From: Saliniramus fredricksonii
GTDB taxonomy: Bacteria; Pseudomonadota; Alphaproteobacteria; Rhizobiales; Beijerinckiaceae
Assembly (NCBI RefSeq): GCF_900094735.1
Contig: NZ_FMBM01000001.1
Coordinates: 1,376,001 to 1,440,000 of the forward strand
DNA length: 64,000 bases
Direction of reading: 5' to 3'
Position 1 is the first letter of the stretch. Each line of letters opens with the position of its first letter. The notes under the pieces were generated by a model. It had not been told where the DNA came from and searched no databases. It saw nothing but the letters and a program-made list of their open reading frames with translations. A program made the translations under genes and the position numbers. Below, in pieces: positions 62,685 through 64,000 of this stretch.

Positions 62685-63968
62685 ATGCAAAATTACCGAT
62701 GGGACGCGGTTTTCGCCTGTAGCGGAACCTGGATCAATGCCCGCCTCAAGGAATCAGAAAAGAAGTTTCCGGCAAGCTTCGCCTATGAAGACGATGCCGT
62801 GAAGGTCTCCGGCGATTTCGGAAGCTGGACGATGGTGCCGGGTGGCACCGGACGCTTCATTCATTTCGACACGCCGGTCACCAAGGGGACCCTGCTCGAC
62901 AAGGCGTCGGGCAAGAGCTATTCCCTCGACGGGGCGATCCCGATCGTGCAGTTCCAGCTGGATTTCGTCACGCCGGCGGGAAAATCGGACCAGAAACACC
63001 TGAAATTCGATTGCAGGGTCGTGGGCAAGAACCCGGGCGACAAGACCCCCGGCGCGGTCACCGTGCTCAATCCGGACAGCCGCAAGGATTCCCCGATTCC
63101 GGGCCTCGTCAGCGATGTCCTCGGCGTCGCTCTGGCGCACGCCTTCATCGCGAGCCGGCAGGAGCTCTCCTTCGTCTTCGCCGAACTCAGCCTCGCGCCG
63201 CCCGCCGGCGCCTCATGGCTGACCCTCAAGCAGCTGACCTATGCCTATCAGCAGAATGACGACAACGAGCTGGGCAATCTGGCGGTGCTCGGCATGCTCA
63301 GCGACGTTTCGATCAAGAATATCGAACCGGTCTTCGATACGCAGCTGATGCAGGGTGGCCATGATTTCGGCTTCGTCCTGGCCGCGAGCCGCTTCTTCGA
63401 GCATGTGTTGCTGCCGGCGATGCCGCAGGCCTACAGGGGGTCGAACGCGTCGCAGTTCTCATGGGACGGCGCGACGAAGATCTCCAATCACGGCAATGTC
63501 ACGCTCGACAAGGTAAAGGTGGGGCTGATCTGGTATCCGCCCGTCATCCAGAATCTCGACATCCACCTCGAGGGCAACCTGATCCGCACCACGGCTGCCG
63601 GTCGTTGTGACATTACCGGCCTGGATGACGCCTATATCAGCTTCAGCATCGCCAGCAAGAATCCCGGCCAGTATCTCCCCGCTTCGCGCTCCATCGCCTT
63701 CGCGAAGGATCCCCACAAGAGCATCACGCATTCCTCGCACATTCCCTGGTGGGAGAAGCTCCTCGGCGGGCTCACTGCCGGCATCATGAATGTGGTGATC
63801 GATGCGGTCAGCCTCGCGATCGAGGATGCCGTGACCGGCGCCATCGGGAATACCGGCATTTCCAGCCATGGCATGGGCGCCCAGCTCGTGACCTGGCCGG
63901 GCCAGAACGCGATTACGCCGACAGGCGGTGGCCTTGCGGACAATTTCTATTTCCAGGGCACGCTCTAG
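62685..63968 (+). CDS. TULIP family P47-like protein
   Basis: 427 residues, with AAGGAG 5 nt before the ATG. The start MQNYRWDAVFACSGTWINARL and the later FGSWTMVPGGTGRFIHFDTPV, IPIVQFQLDFV, LKQLTYAYQQ, LAASRFFEHVLLPAMPQAY follow the layout of the P-47 protein of clostridial orfX toxin clusters, a tubular lipid-binding (TULIP) fold. There is no signal peptide. Family length (about 415) fits. No orfX or toxin gene is visible before the window ends. Function is unknown; lipid or hydrophobic-ligand binding is the family-level inference. The AT-rich upstream DNA and flanking R1 repeats suggest horizontal acquisition. Confidence 0.75.
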   Translation: MQNYRWDAVFACSGTWINARLKESEKKFPASFAYEDDAVKVSGDFGSWTMVPGGTGRFIHFDTPVTKGTLLDKASGKSYSLDGAIPIVQFQLDFVTPAGKSDQKHLKFDCRVVGKNPGDKTPGAVTVLNPDSRKDSPIPGLVSDVLGVALAHAFIASRQELSFVFAELSLAPPAGASWLTLKQLTYAYQQNDDNELGNLAVLGMLSDVSIKNIEPVFDTQLMQGGHDFGFVLAASRFFEHVLLPAMPQAYRGSNASQFSWDGATKISNHGNVTLDKVKVGLIWYPPVIQNLDIHLEGNLIRTTAAGRCDITGLDDAYISFSIASKNPGQYLPASRSIAFAKDPHKSITHSSHIPWWEKLLGGLTAGIMNVVIDAVSLAIEDAVTGAIGNTGISSHGMGAQLVTWPGQNAITPTGGGLADNFYFQGTL

Positions 63969-64000
63969 AGCGCGTTTCGACCTGACGGAGTCAGGCCGGG
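63966..64000 (+). repeat. 35-bp palindromic repeat R1, copy 3 (overlaps a stop codon)
   Basis: TAGAGCGCGTTTCGACC followed by TGACGGAGTCAGG and CCGGG. Its TAG is the stop codon of the P47-like gene. It runs to the end of the window and may continue. Confidence 0.75.

Overview
The window is GC-rich DNA from an alphaproteobacterium, most likely of the Hyphomicrobiales (Rhizobiales). Support comes from a rhizobial-type phospholipid N-methyltransferase (PmtA), an MmcB-type repair protein beside an alphaproteobacterial SOS box, a CtrA-type TTAA-N7-TTAA site, the purS/purQ...purL-bolA-grxD neighbourhood, dnaK-dnaJ behind an RpoH-like promoter, and several proteins of families common in that order. 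I cannot name a genus. I saw no rRNA, tRNA, CRISPR array, transposase or integrase.

Layout. 1-5.8 kb: Na/Pi cotransporter (cut by the window edge), a DUF502 membrane protein, a divergent amino-acid-type permease/Lrp regulator pair, and lactate permease. 5.8-8.4 kb: an AT-rich gap, an XRE-type regulator and a CYTH-like protein with a disordered tail. 8.4-16.7 kb: DsbA-like thioredoxin fold, IlvD/Edd sugar-acid dehydratase, luciferase-like monooxygenase, a candidate structured RNA, DUF1499, gltX and hemB. 16.9-22.6 kb: enoyl-CoA hydratase family enzyme, small membrane protein and the RNA-repair pair hen1-pnkp. 22.8-29.2 kb: zinc alcohol dehydrogenase, OmpA-like coiled-coil protein, a frameshifted VOC gene, a two-subunit sulfopyruvate-decarboxylase-like enzyme and a HAD phosphatase. 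29.4-39.9 kb: dnaK, dnaJ, pmtA, aminotransferase, a class A penicillin-binding protein, an inserted low-GC two-gene module, a CHAP hydrolase and nadD. 39.9-45.1 kb: grxD, bolA, purL, a TadG-like gene, purQ and purS. 45.7-55.8 kb: glutaryl-CoA dehydrogenase, a ThDP enzyme, lytic transglycosylase, SDR, universal stress protein, outer-membrane barrel, KpsF-type isomerase, and a divergent SOS-box pair with mmcB. 55.9-62.2 kb: secA, parvulin isomerase, gatC-gatA. 62.2-64 kb: a P47/TULIP-like gene behind AT-rich DNA.

Most striking signal. Twice in this window an accessory gene block sits directly after a host gene's stop codon and is followed by a second, in-frame copy of that host gene's 3' end. 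The DUF502 gene end (61 bp, 58 identical) flanks the permease/Lrp block. The penicillin-binding protein gene end (121 bp, 119 identical) flanks the DUF1828 block. In both cases the last accessory gene stops exactly at the repeat boundary. No recombinase gene lies in either block. This suggests a recurrent 3'-end-duplicating insertion process. A separate 35-bp palindromic repeat supplies the stop codons of two other accessory-looking genes (CYTH-like and P47-like) and also lies upstream of the P47-like gene.
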